In this document: piece after piece, positions 60,741 to 64,000 of the stretch
Layout of the letters: each line of letters opens with the position of its first letter
Position numbering within the stretch: the stretch's first letter is position 1
DNA from: Bolinopsis microptera
Lineage: Eukaryota; Ctenophora; Tentaculata; Lobata; Bolinopsidae
Assembly: GCF_026151205.1 (NCBI RefSeq)
Contig: NC_087079.1
Coordinates: 10,220,635 to 10,284,634 of the forward strand
DNA length: 64,000 nt
Direction of reading: 5' to 3'
Notes under the pieces: model-generated
Told to the model about the DNA's origin: nothing
The model's input: the letters and a program-made list of their open reading frames with translations, nothing else
Database searches by the model: none
Program-made: the position numbers and the translations under genes

Positions 60741-63700
60741 ATGGTAGGAGTTATTATGATGATCTGGTTGTTTCTCCTCAGTTCCTTCCCACCTTCTGAA
60801 GCTATGCGTAAGTAATATATCAAGTAAATAATGTACGCGAATTTATTCTAAAATTAAATCGCATACACTATTTTGTATGTAATAGGGTAAAGCACATAAT
60901 TTTGTCATTTTTGGTAATTTTCCGACTGCCTGATATAAACCATGGGTTTTAACCTCGTCTGAAATTCCGATTTAGATGAAACCTCCACCATGTTATAGTA
61001 GACAGTCTAGGCAAGTTCTAACACAAAAATGATCGAAATTGCTGGGGTTGAAGATGTTCAAAAACATTATTTTGAAAAAAATGACAAAATTAGGTGACTT
61101 TACTTAATTTTGTCACCCCGAACCTAATTTTGTCACTTGAAGATTGTGCAAAAAGTAACCGTTTCTCGGTATTTTAGACTACCTGGATGCATCATTCGAG
61201 CGCTTTTTTTACCAACATTGACCTCAAAAATCCCAAAGATATGATGTTTTCATAGTTTTGTAGCTTGATGAAAAGATGACACTTTTTGGGTATCTAATCT
61301 TAGAAAATAGCCCCCAAATGCCCCTGAAACCACTGGCATCTTGAAAACTTTCTATGAAGCATGAATCAATATTGGTTACTGATTCACGAAACTATATTTA
61401 CCAATAGCTCTTTAAAACCCAGAATTACAGTATATTTCTCGGCGAAAATATGCTATTATAAGTGTTTAAATGCTATTATAAGTGCCTTATACATATCCTA
61501 TGGGCAAAAAAACTTCAGAATAGTTGTATAAGGCCATTTTCAACACAATCTGTGATTTACAAGAAATTTGAGAAAGGTCGATTTTTTTGACAAAATTAGG
61601 TACTTTTGGCAAAATCGAACCTAATTTTGTCACCCTCTGTAACTCTAACAATAATTGCGCTAGAGACTTGAAAATTTGTACGTATACTTCTGCTGTAGAA
61701 GATATTTGAAATATGCAATGGCATGAAGCTAGCTCAATTACTTTTGAAATAGCAATAAATCAAAATTTTGAAAATTCCTTAAGAAAACTTTAAGGATCTT
61801 ATTTATTTTTCGGGTTAACAGTTTCGCCTTCATTTTTGACACAGATGCAAAAGAGCTAGAAACTTAAACTTTGTAGGAGCAGTTTCAGCAAAGTCTAAGC
61901 TTTCTTTTTATACACAAACCTTTTCTTTCAAGCTGAAATTCCGAGCCGAGGCAGTTTTTCAGAGCAAAATGACAAAATTAGGTACCCTGACAAAATTACG
62001 TGCCTTACCCTATTTCAAAATCATCTCTTAGTTAGTATTAGTATTAAGTGACATGAAAAATTTGTCCTGTGAAACTGTCAACTCTATTTTTTCACGTATT
62101 TAACTTCAGACTACGAGGTTGAAGAAGGCATGATTTTCACGCTACACTGTAATTCCCACGCCTTCCTGGACATCACTTCTGTTAGATATTACTACCCAAA
62201 CCTTTCATTATTATGCTATGACCCCAGAGCTTACTCTGTTACTGTCAGCCATTGCAACAACAGATTTCACTGTACAATCGACACAACTCCTGGTTCATTT
62301 TACCAAAATTCCTGCGATTACTCTTGGTATTCGAATATGCTAGAGGTAGTATTTTTATTAAATTATACATTAGGGTAACACTAACAGTAAGATAACTTAA
62401 ACTACGCACCGCAGTAGTTTTGTGGAATTTTTCATGTATATGAGATTTTCGGAAGCTTTATTTAGCTATTTAGAGTACCAAAAAGTCCAAATATTACCGA
62501 TTTAATCGAACATCGTCCATCAGTACAACTTTTTAACTCCTCAGGTGCACTATGATTGCAGCACCTGTGAAGAAGGTCACTACTTTTCACCTGGGTTAGG
62601 ATGCAGGGTGTGTGAAGAGAGCACTTTCAGTCCCGGTGGGGTTCACTCCAACTGTGCACCCTGTCCTACTGGGAAAACTGTTCAGTCTGGTCTGGGATCT
62701 TCCTTGGGTGACTGCACATGGAGTTAGTAGTTTAACAGCTGATATTTCATGTTGAATTAACAATCTTCAAGATGAGCATATCGAGGATAAGACATTATCT
62801 GAAGTCAGATTATTTTCACATAATTTCTGTCCTCTTATTTCACAGGTCCTTGCAGTGGTGGTGAATATCTTGACCAACATACTGGGTGCCAGAACTGTGG
62901 GGAGTCGACTTACAGTTCCGGAGGAACAGCGACCTCCTGTGTGGGGTGTCCTGAGGGTACGTATGTAGCAGCAGGACAAGGAAGCTTGGAGACAGACTGC
63001 TGTAAGTCTATTTAACAGATGTTTTGTCTATTTAACAAAGTGATCAGTTATGGTCTGTAAGAAGCCTGCACTAATTTAAGCTGTTCATAAATTTAAGCCG
63101 TTCAGAAATCAGAAATTTAATCGTTCACCATTCAGAATTTTAGAATTTTTGTTGTTTCATTTCTTGAAACTAACCATTTTAAATCTGCAATCTGATAATT
63201 TTCCAGTTGATAACAGCGACAGCAGGAAAGAAGGAAGAGACAGACTTTTGCCGCGTACGTTAAATTTTCTAATTTTACGAATGAAAAGGATTCCCAGAAA
63301 TTTTAAATGCAAAGCAGTCTCGAGGCTGGCTGCTTTGTCTTCATAATTTCTGTCATAACATAATATCAGTATCAAAAAGTTTGACGAAGGACAAAAACCA
63401 AGGTTAATTGCTTTTTTGGTGATTTTACGCGGTATATTTAAATTTTTATTCATTTTTGATACGGTAATAATTTATTAATACTGTTGATCGCTGTATTACC
63501 GCCAGTACGACATAACTTAATGAAATTTAAAGCTATCCATTGATTTTAAATATGATTTGGGCCAAGATTTTTCTATTCTTACCCCAAATAAGTCACTAAA
63601 AAAACAAGTTGAATATTTACAATTCTATTTATTTAAGCAATAACAAATTAAAAAGCGGACATATTTATTTTTATTTATAACAGTTTTGACAGTGTTAATA

Positions 63701-63940
63701 TATTATAATTGCAGTTATTTGAATTGTTAAACTTTGTATAATAGAATTTCAATTTATTTAATTTTAGTTAAAACTGAAGTATTCAATTGTTTACCACCTT
63801 CATTCCCACAACATAATGAGAATCTCGCCAAAACATGATCACATGACTATTGTTTTTGCAGCATGGGTAGAAATAAAACTTCCAGCACCTCGATCGTGTC
63901 ATAATATGCCATCTATAGTTGACTTACTAATTGGTTGCGG
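60741..63940 (+). CDS. Secreted or receptor protein: signal peptide, SUEL-like lectin, ephrin-receptor-like repeats (partial)
   Basis: Exons 60741-60807 (ATG, signal peptide MVGVIMMIWLFLLSSFPPSE), 62110-62345, 62545-62722 and 62846-63001 join in phases 1, 0, 1. Exon 2 encodes a Cys-rich lectin-like domain (GMIFTLHCNSHAFLDITSVR, CNNRFHCTIDTTPGSFYQNS) fitting the SUEL/rhamnose-binding pattern. Exons 3-4 encode GCC2/ephrin-receptor-like repeats (CEESTFSPGGVHSNCAPCPT, GKTVQSGLGS, CGESTYSSGGTATSCVGCPE, GTYVAAGQGSLETDC). Candidate next exons are 63207-63254 (in phase, DNSDSRKEGRDRLLP) and 63862-63940 (acceptor TGTTTTTGCAG, WVEIKLPAPRSCHNMPSIVD). The protein enters the secretory pathway; whether it has a membrane span lies beyond the window. 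Exon 1 starts two bases after the corrupted block, so the promoter is lost. Confidence 0.82.
60883..62012. mobile_element. MITE with 23-base TIRs and TA duplication in intron 1
   Basis: Element 60885-62010 starts GGGTAAAGCACATAATTTTG(TCA) and ends with the inverse of GGGTAAGGCACGTAATTTTG(TCA). TA flanks both ends. Internally ACAAAATTAGGT or its inverse occurs several times (about 61085, 61115, 61130, 61590, 61620, 61975). No transposase, so it is a non-autonomous Tc1/mariner-like element. Confidence 0.85.
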
Positions 63941-64000
63941 GTAAAAAAATCAATTAAAACTGTAAAATATCGGTCCTGAAAATTTCATCTTCAAAAACGG

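Overview
The window looks like genomic DNA from an AT-rich, repeat-dense invertebrate animal. Coding sequence is split into short exons with GT-AG introns, LINE, LTR, hAT and TIR elements are abundant, and the right end carries an animal-type secreted or receptor gene (signal peptide, SUEL-like lectin domain, ephrin-receptor-like Cys-rich repeats). I cannot fix the phylum. Nothing is organised as operons and no rRNA or CRISPR is visible.

Left to right. 0.7-2.3 kb: the 3' end of an unrecognised five-exon host-like gene, plus strand. 2.8-10.1 kb: a tRNA-derived SINE and a nested LINE block, in which a nearly complete CR1/L2-type LINE (ORF1 with a 2-bp slip, ORF2 intact) sits inside the 3' UTR of an older LINE of a second family. 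10.4-16.9 kb: hairpin repeats, a 5'-truncated RTE-like copy with a perfect 13-bp target duplication, a CAG-type minisatellite inside an inverted repeat, a 689-codon CR1-like RT and a second 3' end of the older LINE. 17-25.5 kb: candidate Cys-rich exons, duplicated gypsy fragments, a LINE endonuclease fragment, a candidate two-exon gene, a pair of 480-bp direct repeats and a DDE transposase remnant. 25.8-29.7 kb: two gag-like ORFs, one inside a 2.1-kb retroelement bounded by a 12-bp target duplication whose 3' region holds three Y-shaped structured repeats, then an RTE RT pseudogene. 30.4-31.2 kb: a jockey/CR1-type RT C-terminus.

32-43 kb is the most unusual part. Three sequence modules have been copied and recombined several times, one copy is split by a 900-bp hAT element, and on the minus strand there are small spliced genes: an OB-fold-like protein ending in an acidic tail plus Phe (DLNAFLDIDF), as in single-strand DNA binding proteins; a RanBP2-type zinc-finger protein; an array of related short exons; and a second acidic tail ending DIDFG. 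43.4-47.2 kb is a TIR element with poly-G ends, a frame-broken transposon protein and a 1.36-kb purine minisatellite. 47.6-48.8 kb is a two-exon hAT transposase remnant, and 49.0-49.8 kb a TA-flanked TIR element inserted in a repeat that also occurs at 41 kb.

50.34-60.74 kb is not credible biological sequence: almost every base is stretched into a homopolymer and there are G or C runs of hundreds of bases. It should be masked. 60.74-64 kb returns to normal sequence with the signal-peptide exon and downstream exons of the lectin/ephrin-like gene, whose first intron holds a 1.1-kb TA-flanked MITE.
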